Shown here: in pieces, positions 23,126-34,368 of the stretch
Numbering within the stretch: the stretch's first letter is position 1
Layout of the letters: each line of letters opens with the position of its first letter
Source of the DNA: Siphonodentalium dalli
Lineage: Eukaryota; Mollusca; Scaphopoda; Gadilida; Siphonodentaliidae
Assembly (NCBI GenBank): GCA_032622095.1
Contig: CP136063.1
Location: forward strand, 71,339,980-71,403,979
Length of the DNA: 64,000 nt
Direction: 5' to 3'
Position numbers and translations under genes: made by a program
The notes under the pieces: generated by a model
The model's database searches: none
Told to the model about the DNA's origin: nothing
What the model saw: the letters and a program-made list of their open reading frames with translations, nothing else

Positions 23126-23783
23126 CCGTATCTTTAAATCTCGTATCAATTTGCAAGACCCGTTATCGTGTTTTGTTCTTTGCGTCTGGCCATTTTGAAG
23201 ATGCATGCTCTATAGAACCTGCTTATATGTTTAGACCCACCTCAAATTTCACCAAACTTAGCGTTAAAGTGACCCAATGCACTCAAAAATATAAATGTAT
23301 ATAAAATATCACCGCTATAAGAAGAACATGCATAAATAGATAAACTGTGTTCTTATATACATTATTGATAGTTTTCCAATAAGAAAATGTTGCGTGTTGA
23401 AACCATTGTTACATGTCTGTAAACAAAACTGTTATAGTGATATGTCAACAAACATCGCTAACATTAGAAACTTCAAATATAATATCTGAATATGATTTTC
23501 AGAATATTTTTCATTGCTTTGACATTTACCAATGTTTTCCGCGGCCTCAAGTTTTTATTAAACTGTGGTGACTTATTGTACTAATTGATTTGTATTGATA
23601 ATGCTACTGTAACAGTAATGTTTACATAACAATGGTTTTGATAATGAGAAATCTCATTATTGGAGAGTTATTAATATAATTAAAATAGGAACAAAGTCGA
23701 TGTATTTTCCATCTACTTGTTGATGCAGGTTGATGATGGTTATTTTACAGACGTTATTTTGCACGAATCTACTTCGAAGGAAT

Positions 23784-24045
23784 TTAACCCTTCCATGACT
23801 GAAGCTTCCTGAAATTTTGCGAAAACCCTGTGCCAATGCACTCTCTTATATATGCGAGTATCTCATAGGGAACCTCGTGTATATAAGGAAATGCATTGGT
23901 CTAACACTATTTACATTGGCATTGTACCCACTGCATGCTCTTATATATGCGAGACTCAATATGGGAGACTCGCATATATAATATAATGCACTGGCACTTA
24001 TCTTAATGCTGCACCAGCACAGTTCCCGCCATGAAAGCCCCATGC
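23784..24045. mobile_element. Double-hairpin piggyBac-like MITE, subfamily 2 (copy 1)
   Basis: Starts at TTAA (23784-23787) followed by CCCTTCCATGACTG. It has two hairpins of the TGCGAG/CTCGCA type (about 23829-23916 and 23919-23998). It ends with CTGCACCAGCAC...CCCGCCATGAAAG, the inverted form of the 52796-53082 left end. The right TTAA is not clear, so this copy is diverged at that end. Confidence 0.6.
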
Positions 24046-24249
24046 GGGTTGAAGCTTGAAATTGTCCTTGCTATTGTTATATTTACATCCTGTCCGTTTT
24101 CGGTCGATTGATAAGTTAACTATTTTGATACAAACTTTATATGCAACGAAAGACTTATTCGAGTCATATCATTTTGAAAGAGTGACATTTTGAAAGAGCG
24201 TTCCTTCTTAGTTTATTCCTAATGTGATGAAAAGAGAGCGTGCTTATCC

Positions 24250-24441
24250 CATTTTTATGCGCACAATTGGAAGGAGTTGCAAATTTGCGATGGCGGCATA
24301 TTGAGGGTTAATAGCGGCTATTCTGTGTGGCCGCGACCCCCATCCGTGCGTGTGTTTGTTTCCATGACACCCCCGTGCAGTTATTGCCATTAAAATCACC
24401 CCTATACACTTAGTGGCGATCCGGGCTGGTTTAGTCACACC
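24250..24441 (-). mobile_element. Truncated relative of the 48416-49007 element
   Basis: On the minus strand it begins GGTGTGACTAAACCAGCCCG and continues with GTGATTTTAATGGCAATA, GGGTGTCATGGAAAC and GCTATTAACCCTCAA. The same words occur in the same order at 48416 onward. The open frame across it is therefore repeat-derived. Confidence 0.6.
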
Positions 24442-24774
24442 ATAATCTACTCGAATCACTATGGCGACGCAATTCCCCTTCTGTCGACGATCGCCACATA
24501 TAACCGAGTAATTGCATGAAATTCTTGCCTTGAATACAACATGAGTGACATCAAATATATTGTGCCTTTCGAGACTGCTAAACCGTGACCAGTGCCATAT
24601 ACTAGGTACATGTACATGTATGTATCCGAACATTTGTTTGCCAAGGACAATCTTTCGTTTCTCGAATCACTTTCCTATGACTATTAATTCTACTAAAGCG
24701 AAATACACATAATTCAGATAAAACTAAAACATTGTGAAATATGTTATACATTATAATTATGTAGCATCTTGTTT

Positions 24775-26045
24775 TTAAAGATAAGGTAAGTGTTGGCGGT
24801 GAGTATTGTTAAAATAGTCACATCCGGTAAAACCGCCATAAACAGAAAGAATATTATATTATAGACAAACATTGTTCTTATACCAATCAAATATATCGCG
24901 TATATTGCATGTTATTGTCATGCTGGTACTCTGCGTTATGTAAACACACGTCATGTTATAAAAAAAACAGTACAGAAAGAGTATGCAATAAGCAAAACAC
25001 TAAACACCGGGGTAGGCCAAGTCTTCTTGGTCCACAACGGCTTGGGATATCGGTGGGATGCTGCAGCATCACCCCTAATAATATTCCAAACTGTTGTAGA
25101 CCGAGAAGACTTAGTGTACACCGAGGAGATCACAATAGCAAGATTGGCAAGATTGGTGTCGATTTCTAACTGTGTCAGAATGTGTTTTCGTTGAGCTATA
25201 AATCTGTATGTTTGCCACAACTGTTCAGTGACAATACAGTTTATAAACGAGTCAGTATAGTCCATTGCTGCTACCAAGCTATCGTGGACGTGGGATAAGT
25301 GTAATGATATCATATCGTCAGGAGACAGATCTTCGACAGAGATAAATAATTGCAATCCATATTGGTCAATAATTGCATAGAACATGTCATTGCGTATGTT
25401 AACCAGGGCGTTGCACTCAATAAGGGTGTGCATAATTTTGCCGGTGTATGACTTTCCACATAACGGGCAAAGTCCTGCTTCGATGGACGCCGATGATTCA
25501 ATAACCCGAGCTACTGTGAAATATGTAGGTTTGTTTTCGTGAAATTTCCGACATAAGTGCCACAAGTTAGAAATGTGAAGGGATTCCTGGATTCTGCAGA
25601 AGCGACTGAAAAAAGGATCATTTATAACATTTGATTTCCAGGAAGTATCATTTACGGCGTGTACCTCTGACCTAGTGCGTTTCTTCCATGCCAGTTTGGG
25701 AATAGAGATCTCGGAATTGACATAATCCACGAAAACATCATTCATGTTATATATATTTTTTTCAAATAAAGAGCACAGTTCACTTAGAAAATTGTAATCC
25801 TGGGACTGCTTGGCTTTAATTCGTGTAGTCGTCTAACAAAAATCTGCTTACATGCTTTCGATTGAGGGGCGCGACATATCGATTCCAATGGGAAACTCCC
25901 TATAAGTCCAAGTACAATGTCAGTTCTGCATCTCATGAGAAGACCTTGGATGCGCTTAAGACAAAAGCGATGTATGAACTTGTTTAGATAATGATGGTTA
26001 TAAATGCCACCAAGTTGTTTGCAACATACATGCATAGCACTCGCT
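24775..26045 (-). pseudogene. Decayed non-LTR retrotransposon (LINE), 3' part of ORF2 and 3' tail
   Basis: On the minus strand an open frame of about 280 residues (about 25808 to 24951) carries a zinc-knuckle-like CPLCGKSYTGKIMHTLIEC (C-x2-C-x9-H-x4-C). This motif is typical of the region after the reverse transcriptase in several LINE clades. Upstream, 26035-25784 encodes an RCRTDIVLGLIGSFP-type segment in another frame, so there is at least one frameshift near 25800-25840. The catalytic reverse-transcriptase motifs are absent: this copy is 5'-truncated and dead. Its 3' side contains the GTTTACATAACG...TCTTTCTGTTTATGGCGGTT tail shared with 22.9-23.1 and 43.3-43.5 kb. It lies in gene B intron 1 on the opposite strand. 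Confidence 0.7.
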
Positions 26046-26391
26046 AATCTTCACCACTGATCACCGTGAATAACTCTCCTAAAATAAATCGCCACGGTGT
26101 TGAATGTTTTGCTTATCGTTCACTATTTACGTGCTGTATGTAAACAAACTCTCGGATCGCGCAAGTGTGTTTTGTGGATGATATCATCACATTCATACTA
26201 TCATTATACTATATTATTAGTATACTATTGAGGAAATTTTATTATTTGGCGACTTTAATTTCTAAATTATAAGCTATAACGAAGGTCATCCGCGCCTTTA
26301 AATATATGTACACCTAACGATTATTGGCAATATTGCCTAAATTAAAGTTAGATATATATATATATAATTCTTCTTTTTGTTTTGTTTACAG

Positions 26392-26655
26392 TTGCTGTAG
26401 TTAGTTGTGGCTTCACGAAGCGCGATTGTCTTGAGCGTAATTTTCTAGAGCACAAATACATTCAATGCATAGATCCATACGTCATCGAACTGTTCACCGC
26501 GACCTGCTCGGGATTTCTCACGAGAGACTGTGACACTGACGGAATGTTGTTGACCTACCTAAAGGCTACCTGCGACGGTAAACGATCGTGTGTAGTCGAG
26601 CGGCCTGGTATCAGTGTCACGTTGTGGACCATATGTGTGACATACCAATGTACAG
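26392..26655 (+). CDS. Gene B SUEL/galactose-lectin-like ectodomain exon
   Basis: Acceptor TTTTGTTTACAG and donor GTGAGAAAG frame a 264-nt exon, phase 1 on both sides. It encodes about 88 residues with nine cysteines, from VAVVSCGFTKRDCLE to TICVTYQCT. The second half (ATCDGKRSCVV ... C-x3-Y-x-C) matches the conserved C-x-G-K-x-x-C-x-V and final Y-x-C of SUEL-type rhamnose/galactose-binding lectin domains. The usual YGR motif near the first cysteines is not evident, so sugar binding is uncertain. As the only folded ectodomain in gene B it would be the ligand-recognition part. Confidence 0.7.
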
Positions 26656-27673
26656 GTGAGAAAGTTAACTTTGAGGTTTCAATTCCACGTCATGTGACCC
26701 ATTTGATTAATGTTTGATATGCAATATAATCGCGTCATTATTTCGTAATGAGGTTGTAAAGTTTTATTGAAAATTATTCTGGATGTTATGAAGTGTTATG
26801 AAGCTGTGGTTCTATATATTATATATGTGTGTGCATACTCTTACGTTGACCTTTGGAAATTAGGACACAAAACCCTGAACCAATGACATTGTACCGTAGT
26901 CGCAAGGATTGGGTGAATTTCGTCGACAATATAGCAGTGCATGTCACAACTCGCGCATGCGTGTAACTGAACGTGGCTACTATCTTCCTTGCCGGTTCGA
27001 TAAGCCAACGAGTGAGATCCAAAACAGGCGAGCATAGATATACAGACACATGCATATATGCAATATAGAAGTAATGCGAACTACACACATGTATATACTA
27101 AGGTATGTTTAAACTAGGCTATGGACAACATGGTTAAGTATCATTCGTAAGACATTTTTATTTTTTTAAAGCATATATAGCGTTCAGTTCATGCCTAATA
27201 ATTTGTTGCGTTCATCTCATTGCAGTGATCAAAATATATCGATATTAAATACAGGAGATATCCATAAGTGTCTTGGAAATAACCTTGGAAACATATAATT
27301 TTTCTTCGGTTTGAATCATTAAAGAGCGTGCTGTGTTAGACGGGTAAAAATAAAGAGCGTATATTTTATCACACTTTACCAGAAAGTTGAAAGAAGCTGA
27401 TAAGTTTCGATGGCTTTTGGTGTTCCTAACAAGAATATATAGAGTCCGTACATTAGTATTGCGTGTATATTTTGACATATTTTCATCATATGACGTAATA
27501 CATGTGATAAATTACTACGTTTAATTTGATTCATATGAAGATTGCAACTCGTCTTTTCTCTAAAAATGTATAAAAATCACACGAAAATATTTGTATTTAC
27601 ATACGTGTGCTTACTGTGCCGATTATAGCACAATATACATGACATAACTTGTATTCACGATGGGGATTTTATT
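26656..27673. repeat. Gene B intron 2, first part
   Basis: Contains a paired AAAGAGCGT motif (27325 and 27354) of the LINE-tail type and otherwise A+T-rich sequence. A strong-looking acceptor near 27225 is followed by stops or no donor in all three phases, so no exon is called. Confidence 0.4.
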
Positions 27674-27932
27674 TTGACAGCTACGAGCAGATGCTATACT
27701 AATTTTCAAACAAACTGATACCTCATATATGTCCAAATTCACATTTGTTTGCTCCAACATTCTGACCAAAGTTGTTAGTCGAAGGATTCTCCAAGATGTA
27801 TGGACTGGTGTATTCCACGCACCTCCGACTGGCAACTTTGGTCAGAATGTTATGGAAAACCACTAAGTATTTTCGAACAAATAAGGTATCAACTTGTTTC
27901 CAAAATAAACTAGCACATGCTCGTAACAGTCA
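27674..27932. repeat. Foldback repeat
   Basis: Inverted arms pair AACATTCTGACCAAAGTTG with CAACTTTGGTCAGAATGTT, and more distally AAACAAACTGATACCTCAT with a diverged complement near 27880. The central loop is about 60 bp. Open frames on both strands here are by-products. Confidence 0.6.
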
Positions 27933-28854
27933 AACTGCTATGTTTTGTGTCAGTTCCTCGTTTTCTATGTTTTTGTGCGTTTGCACATTTTGAATGCGTG
28001 GTACTCACCAACCTCGAAACCACCTGATCCCACCGTGATGTATTAGCACAAAACACCATATATAAGTCAGTATGCAACACAAAACAAATTGAGTTCGGCA
28101 AATATATAACATAACATTGTCATGGTTATATCTTTAAATATAGAAAGGTACATAATGAAACTTAAAACTATAAAATGAACACCGCTATAACAATGTATAT
28201 ATATATGTGTGATGTTATAACTTTTTGAAATGAAACTACTATCACCGACAATATACTGATATTCCTGAGATTTTCGTTCGAAATATCGCCTTATCAAGTT
28301 GCATATTTGATAACATGAATTTGGAGTTTTACTTATGAGGATCAATTTCAATTGATTAAGCTCTGTTATAGCGAACAGTCAGTCATTTCCAAATTCATCA
28401 CACTAAAAATTACATCTCTCAAATTGGCATATAATGGGAATTTCATTATAAAGTGAAATTCATCTTCAAATATAGTATACATATAAGTCCCGTTTGCGAA
28501 GATCCCAATACTCGCGGAGTGTCCCTTAAATTTTGGCGAAAGAGACAACTTCAAAGGGGAATTAAGGTGACATCTGGGGATACCTTGACTGATACTGCGT
28601 TTTGATTTCCTAAAGCGATCTCCGCGAATATATTTGATAAAACTAACTACTACTGTTGATTCTCGTGTCGTTATTCGCTTGAAATACGTCTCATGTTACC
28701 TATACACGCACCGGTCCCCCAATAAAGTTGTCTTTTTCACCAAATTTGATCGATATCCGAGAATGGTGGAATTTCCTCAAAGGGACTTCCAATTCGACGG
28801 GGGCCTACTGTAAATCGCCCGGGTAACCTACACATATGAAGCAATCCATTTTAG

Positions 28855-29109
28855 GTAATGACAGGAGAACACACCCGACTACTGATACGTCTATATCACA
28901 GAGGACAGAAGATATGAAGAGTACGACCATATCAGTTCCACACCAGACTACCGCCACAACTGAAATAACGCAGATTGTCTGGGTCAAGTCAGTGCGCACA
29001 TCACTTGTAGTCGGAGCAAATAGCACCAGCGACAGACATATGTTGAATATGTCGACAGTAGCATATCGACCCACAACGGCGAAGACTACTGATGAACAAA
29101 GTCAATCTG
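28855..29109 (+). CDS. Gene B Thr/Ser-rich stalk exon
   Basis: Acceptor ATCCATTTTAG and donor GTACATTTA, phase 1 on both sides (255 nt). The 85 residues are rich in Thr and Ser (HPTTDTSISQ, KSTTISVPHQTTATTEIT, YRPTTAKTTDE), with possible N-glycosylation sites NST and NMS. It contains no cysteine. This is consistent with an O-glycosylated mucin-like spacer between lectin-like domain and membrane. Phase symmetry means it could be skipped without changing the frame. Confidence 0.65.
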
Positions 29110-30007
29110 GTACATTTATAATATGAACATATTACATCCACTACAGCACGACTCGTAATCCTCATTTTAATGTTATTTGGAAAAATTTCGAGGTATATTG
29201 GGTGCCTTCGAGATATTTTGCTTCAGTGACATTTGCCCCAAAAAAATCGTCAATGATATAAACAGATAGCGATCCTATTGACCGGATGTATATATGCAAA
29301 TAACTATTTCGTGATTTTGATAAATATTCGACGAACTGTAGTCAAGCTGATAGTAAAACTGTGAATGCAAAAGAAAAAAACCATTTGTTCAGTTCTGAAT
29401 AATAATTTTTTTAATATATGTGATAACCAATATGAATCTGAATACTGAACTATTTATCTCTTGGTCCACAGAGGTAAGAAATCCCACGTTGAAATGTTAT
29501 CTAACAACTGAGTTTAATGGCCTCAAATTGAAAACAGGTCGAAGCCCCCCATTATTCTCGGGTCGTAAAATAAATTGGATATACACTAAAATGGCCCATG
29601 CTAAATTTCAACAATAGCTATTCAAAAGTTTCATAACTTCTTCACGTAAGTTATCCTTTCACATCATTAATTATATTGTATGGATTTTGTTATACATGTA
29701 TGATAAGATGGTCAGTGTAAATAAATGTAAATACCACACAACAGTATCTTATACATGTATACATTTATCTCAAGTAAACATGTTCCAATTATTTAAGTAC
29801 TTGGTAACTGTGCTCGCTGTAAATTAAGATGATATATGAAACAATGGGATATCATTACCCACTATAATCTTTGTGAGAATGTCCCTTATTGCGCATTGTA
29901 AGGTTTCTGGTTTCTCCAGAACATTTGATTTGCCTTGATACTCTGCCAAGTTTCACCCATGTGTTTCCTGAAAACGCATCCCACTAACATATCCAGATTG
30001 ATTGTTA
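29110..30007. other. Gene B intron 3, first part
   Basis: A+T-rich with no convincing exon. A small inverted repeat (ATACATGTATGATAAGAT and ATCTTATACATGTAT) lies near 29690-29765. Confidence 0.35.
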
Positions 30008-30447
30008 TTAACCCTTTACCCTACAAAGCGGCCAAAAACGCCCAAATAAAGCTAAAATATCTTCGGTCTGTCTCAATAACACCATACAAATATGGATATC
30101 ATTGGAACCGGTTCATTTGACCACATTGTGATGGTTACAGTTATGCCCTGTGCCAATGCATTCTCTTATATATGCGAGTCGACCATAGGTCGCCTCGCAT
30201 ATATAAGAGAATGCATTGGCATTAACACTTTTTACCATTTGTTCTTACATTCTTTAACAATTTTATAATTTTTTCTTACATTTTTAAACATTTTTTATAA
30301 TATTTTTCTACATTCTTTGACAATTTTATCATTTTTAATATGTGGTAAGCCAATGCATTCTCTTATATATGCGATGCGACCTATTGTCGACTCGCATATA
30401 TAAGAGAATGCATTGGCACAGGACCGTTCTGTTGGGTAAAGGGTTAA
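30008..30447 (+). mobile_element. Double-hairpin piggyBac-like MITE, copy 1
   Basis: TTAA lies at 30008-30011 and 30444-30447. The ends are CCCTTTACCC(T)AACA and TGTTGGGTAAAGGG. Inside are two long hairpins built from CCAATGCATTCTCTTATATATG, a short ACCATAGGT-like loop and the complement (about 30152-30222 and 30349-30418), separated by an A+T-rich spacer with CATTCTTTAACAATTTTAT. The left flank between terminal repeat and first hairpin holds CCAAATAAAGCT. Homologues lie at 45983, 47265 and 57936. Confidence 0.75.
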
Positions 30448-31179
30448 GCGCGCACTTCTGAGAACTTCTGAGATTTCTCTCATTTTCATTGCAATATCAT
30501 CACCTAAAAGTAATTTAAAAGTTATAATCTTTCGCGATCAATGTCGGGAAAGCATGACACACGACGGGGAACATGGCACTTCGTCCAGTCATCGACAATT
30601 CAAAAGTAACAGTACTTTTCCATGACAAAGCTTCAGTGGCCAATTATCTAATTTGTGAAATATCCGGTTTTTATTTTATTGTCAACTGATTAGTTATCTT
30701 TAACTCTTTCTATACTACATGTATTTTCGCACTCGTTATAAAGTTTATATTGGAATGATATATTATTCATCTGTGTGGTTGTTCAGGAAAAACCAGTATA
30801 CTCAGATAATACAAGCACATAAGGATTCGTATTTATTATATACTTGCCCTTGAATTATAAGGTTTTAGCAGTGAGATATAAGTGATATCCCACTAGTGAG
30901 ATATCGATATCTCACTGGTATTATTGCGCCGTATGGATCCCCATGTGTGTAGTCAGGTTATACTTCATATTGAATGATTTCCTGCACACACCATGTACTG
31001 ACATTCATTGGGGGCCATCGGCAAGTAACGAAAGTATATAATAAATACAAAATCTATACTTTTTGAGTGTTTTAAATATGGGACTATTTTTTTGGCGTAA
31101 TGTGTCAGCTTGAAATTCATGATGTATTGACATTCATTGGGGGCCATAGGCAAGTAACTAAAGTATATAATAAACAGAA
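30448..31179. repeat. Gene B intron 3, repeat fragments
   Basis: About 30715-30800 shares TTGGAATGATATATTATTCAT and GGTTGTTCAGGAAA with about 1040-1090. About 30985-31060 and 31115-31175 form a direct repeat (TGACATTCATTGGGGGCCAT followed by AGGCAAGTAAC-type sequence and AAAGTATATAATAAA). Confidence 0.5.
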
Positions 31180-31332
31180 TATCCACACTTTTTCAGTGGA
31201 TATGGGTTAAATCTCATTCGTGATGACAAAACATTTGAATTTCCACTCGTGGCTAAAGCCACTCGTGGAAATTCAATGTTTTGTCATCACTCATGAGATA
31301 TAACCCATATCCACTGAAAAAGTGTGGATATC
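31180..31332. repeat. Near-perfect hairpin of about 150 bp
   Basis: Left ATATCCACACTTTTTCAGTG and right CACTGAAAAAGTGTGGATAT form the base. The arms continue through GGATATGGGTTAAATCTCAT and CAAAACATTTGAATTTCCAC, with the loop at GTGGCTAAAGCCAC. Confidence 0.8.
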
Positions 31333-31717
31333 CTCTATTTATTGGAGGGAAAAGTTCAGATAATAAGTTTATTTTCAACTCGTAATTTTAGTATTTGGTA
31401 CAAACAGGGTTACAATAGCTGTACACTGCCAAAAAAGATTTTCTTATTAAGAAATTATATCTCAAAACAAGAAAATATATCTTATATCAAGAACAAAAAT
31501 GATAGACTTAAGAAAAATACTCTGTACCTAGAATATTTGTTTGGGGGGGAGCACGTCGTACTGGTACCTGAATTGATCTCCTGCACTTTTTTCATAGTAC
31601 CATCTTGCATTTTAATTGTACTGCTAATAACAATTCTCCAAACTTGTTGTTTAGCCCAGGTTAACATATTATAGTTGGTGGTTGGAAAGGAGATAACTTT
31701 TCTCTTGATTTGGACTG

Positions 31718-31799
31718 ATGGTGACGGCATTCACCATATATTTTGCAAGCCTCTCATCGGTGGCCGATCCAAAAGGCCAATCATTTTGGCTGACGTCAG
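31718..31799 (+). CDS. Possible signal-peptide-like exon inside gene B intron 3
   Basis: An ATG-led frame reads MVTAFTIYFASLSSVADP and on to LTSG, then meets a donor (GTAAATC) in phase 1 after 82 nt. The first 16 residues look like a secretion signal with a cleavage-like SSVA. It could be an alternative first exon splicing to the gene B transmembrane exon in the correct phase, a nested gene start, or chance. No downstream partner is visible. Confidence 0.2.
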
Positions 31800-33741
31800 G
31801 TAAATCAAAATCAGACACATTCGATTCAGATTGTGATTTTTTAACTAGTGCATGTTATCACCCAAACAGTTCGTGTTGTTCAACTGAATTCAATACCGAG
31901 AGTTTGTTGTCTGCTGAAAACTGCACAAATGGTTTGCTTCATGACAGCGATTTAAGTTGCTGTCGTTGTTTTTTTGTTTTTTTTAATTTAGGGGATTCAG
32001 TTCGGAATCGGAATATGTGCTTCCACTGTTAGGACGCATTGGCGTATTTCCGCACATTCATTCTGTCATATCTCCATTACGGATATTATTTCTCCGAATG
32101 GTATTTATATCATAACTATGAACATGTTTTTGGATGACTTGTGTGTCTTCTTAAGTATTTGTTGTACAGATGTTCTGTTTCTTTTGACATGAAGCTCGTT
32201 GTTGTCGACGTTTTTCTCCGAATCGCGACCAGAACCATTCCGATTTCTTGACTGTCATGAATCTGAAACAAAACGATTTCACTTTCCAGTTGTATTGGTA
32301 TTCTGTTTATATACTCTCTTCTCTTCGTCCTCTTTGTCGGCATCGTTTGCGGCTGGGATGAGGAATACTTTGTGACGTTCGCTTAAGATTTTAAGCGAGG
32401 AACGATATTCCTGTCTCCGACGACGAATTCATAATTCTGTTGCTATCACCACCAACTCCAAATCAAGTCCATGATAGCTTTCAGAAGCTATGACATTTAA
32501 TATTGCATTGGAATCCATAGCTTTTCTCGTTTGTGAAACAAGAGTCTTTCTATCTCAACAGCAAACGTGGTGGTGTATCACCATATTGATCACGAATGGA
32601 CAGGCGCATGGACTCAGAGTGCGACCTGCACTGTCGTTTTCTTATTATCGCTGTATACAGCGATCGACTAATCCGCCTCGTCGGCTATATCCTAAGTCAT
32701 CCCGAAACAAACATGTACTAGAATTAACGCCGCAACAAGATTGAAAGGAAACACATCGTTCTTAAGTTGTAAACATTGAAATTGTAAACATAACATGATC
32801 AAATGAAGTTTGTAGTTATGCGACTAATGCATTGAGTTATCGCGCTTGCTACACATTTGAAGTTATAGTGTTGACTCTAAATTATTTAAACAGTATGCTG
32901 ATCACGCGGGTCAACTGCCCGTCGGTAGCTCGCATGGAGACCCAAGATCCTCAATATAAACTCAGCAATATATTAAGTTTTGTTTTCTTCTAACAAGAGT
33001 GGACTTCAATTTTATGTGATAACATATTGATTTTGAGTGCTATTGTCATGTATTCAGAAGATGACCTATCTCATGTAACTTTAGTAGATATTGCATATAG
33101 GTCCATTTTTAGTTTACCAGACAAAATGAAAAAATGAAAAATACATGAACTCATGTAGCACAGACGTCTCGAAAACCCACAAAACACACATCAGTGGCTG
33201 GCGATACAGCAAATACCCTCACGTAGACATGGTTCAAAACAGAGCATTCCGGTATTTCCTTGGTCTCCACCGATTGTGTCATATTAGCCACTCAATGTGA
33301 AATTAGTATCCACACAAGTACATTACGCCGGTGGGTCAATATGGCTAGACTTTGAATCCACCTTATTAAACTGTCTGAGAACGACTTGTCAAAAGAGTTT
33401 TCTTATAGGGATCTCGTGGAAATATCCAGCCTGTTCTCCAGAAAATCCGCACATTATCTGCTTATAATATAACTTGTTTTATGTAGATAATATGTTGAGT
33501 ATCGCCTCGTTTTGAGCCGATAATATGCTGAAAATAACTTTATAGGTCGATTATGTGCGTATTTGACCGAGGATATGTTGAAAAATCAGATGGTTGGAGC
33601 TCGAGTTTCTCTAAGATTTTTACCGACGCTGCATGGAATGCTATACATACCTTAGAAAATCTACAAACATGTAATGTAACGATCTCGAATTCATACGATC
33701 GTAAACTCACTCCAATACTACTGTATCTCAATATATTTCAG
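31800..33741. other. Gene B intron 3, remainder
   Basis: Includes a partial copy of the ATTATCTGCTTATAATA element at about 33429-33590. A long Cys/Ser-containing open frame around 31800-32030 has no paired splice sites. Nothing else recognised. Confidence 0.35.
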
Positions 33742-33832
33742 GTATAGCATATAGTGTCATCGGGGTGATTATTGGCGTTGTCGTACTATCAACATGTTGT
33801 GGTTGCTTTGTGTGGAACAAATTAATCAAAAA
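33742..33832 (+). CDS. Gene B transmembrane exon
   Basis: Acceptor TATATTTCAG and donor GTAAGTTC frame 91 nt entered in phase 1 and left in phase 2. The reading is a hydrophobic helix IAYSVIGVIIGVVVLSTCCG followed by CFVWNKLIK, completed to Lys by the next exon. The small-residue GxxxG-like pattern and a flanking Cys cluster are typical of single-pass helices. Phase and position match the gene A membrane exon. Confidence 0.75.
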
Positions 33833-34201
33833 GTAAGTTCGTGTGTCATTTTCATATTCTGTGGTTCTAATAAAAGGTCGGCACGAAAATATCCGTGTAC
33901 CGCGTTGCCTATAATTATGTGCTTGGTGTTGATAAAGGTTAGGACATATAAGTACATCAAAATTGTAAGTCCCCTGATATTTTGGAGCATCGGATATCTT
34001 CAGATGTCGTAATCAGAATAAGATGAAATTTGTGACGATAGTCGTTTGTATTTGACGAACATGTATCATAAATAATATGGCGAGTGGCTACATGCTTGAA
34101 TGAACGCAATTTAATCCCTCTAGGAGGGAATATGTTCAGATTTAGAAGTGTTTTACACGCGTTCACCGGATTAGCAATATCGCCATTAATTTTTTTTTCA
34201 G

Positions 34202-34368
34202 GAGAAATGAAGAATCTCGGGTGCCTCGTTTGCAAGGCGTCGAAAATATGGAGTATTATGGGATGGCGCGATTGTATGGGCCAGGACGTATCATAGATGG
34301 CCTGCGTGCTTCACAACCATTGACGGAGGACCAGTGTCCAGATTTGAAGAAACCGGAATCCAAAACGG
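34202..34368 (+). CDS. Gene B membrane-proximal cytoplasmic exon
   Basis: Acceptor TTTTTTTTCAG and donor GTGAGTGGG frame 167 nt, phase 2 to phase 1. Translation starts RNEESRVPRLQGVENMEYYG and runs to DLKKPESKT. YYGM is a Y-x-x-M motif of the PI3K p85 SH2 type, and RLYG adds another tyrosine. The splice sites are strong. The next exon in the model is 7.5 kb downstream, beyond the tandem 1.6-kb repeats. Confidence 0.7.

Noticed and set aside
24244-24633. 129-codon open frame on the minus strand
   Set aside because: Most of it is a truncated copy of the same MITE found at 48416-49007.
31718-32032. Full 104-codon Cys-rich frame beyond the signal-like exon
   Set aside because: After the donor at 31799 the frame has low-complexity Ser, Cys and Phe without domain spacing. 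Only the first 82 nt were kept, as a weak candidate.
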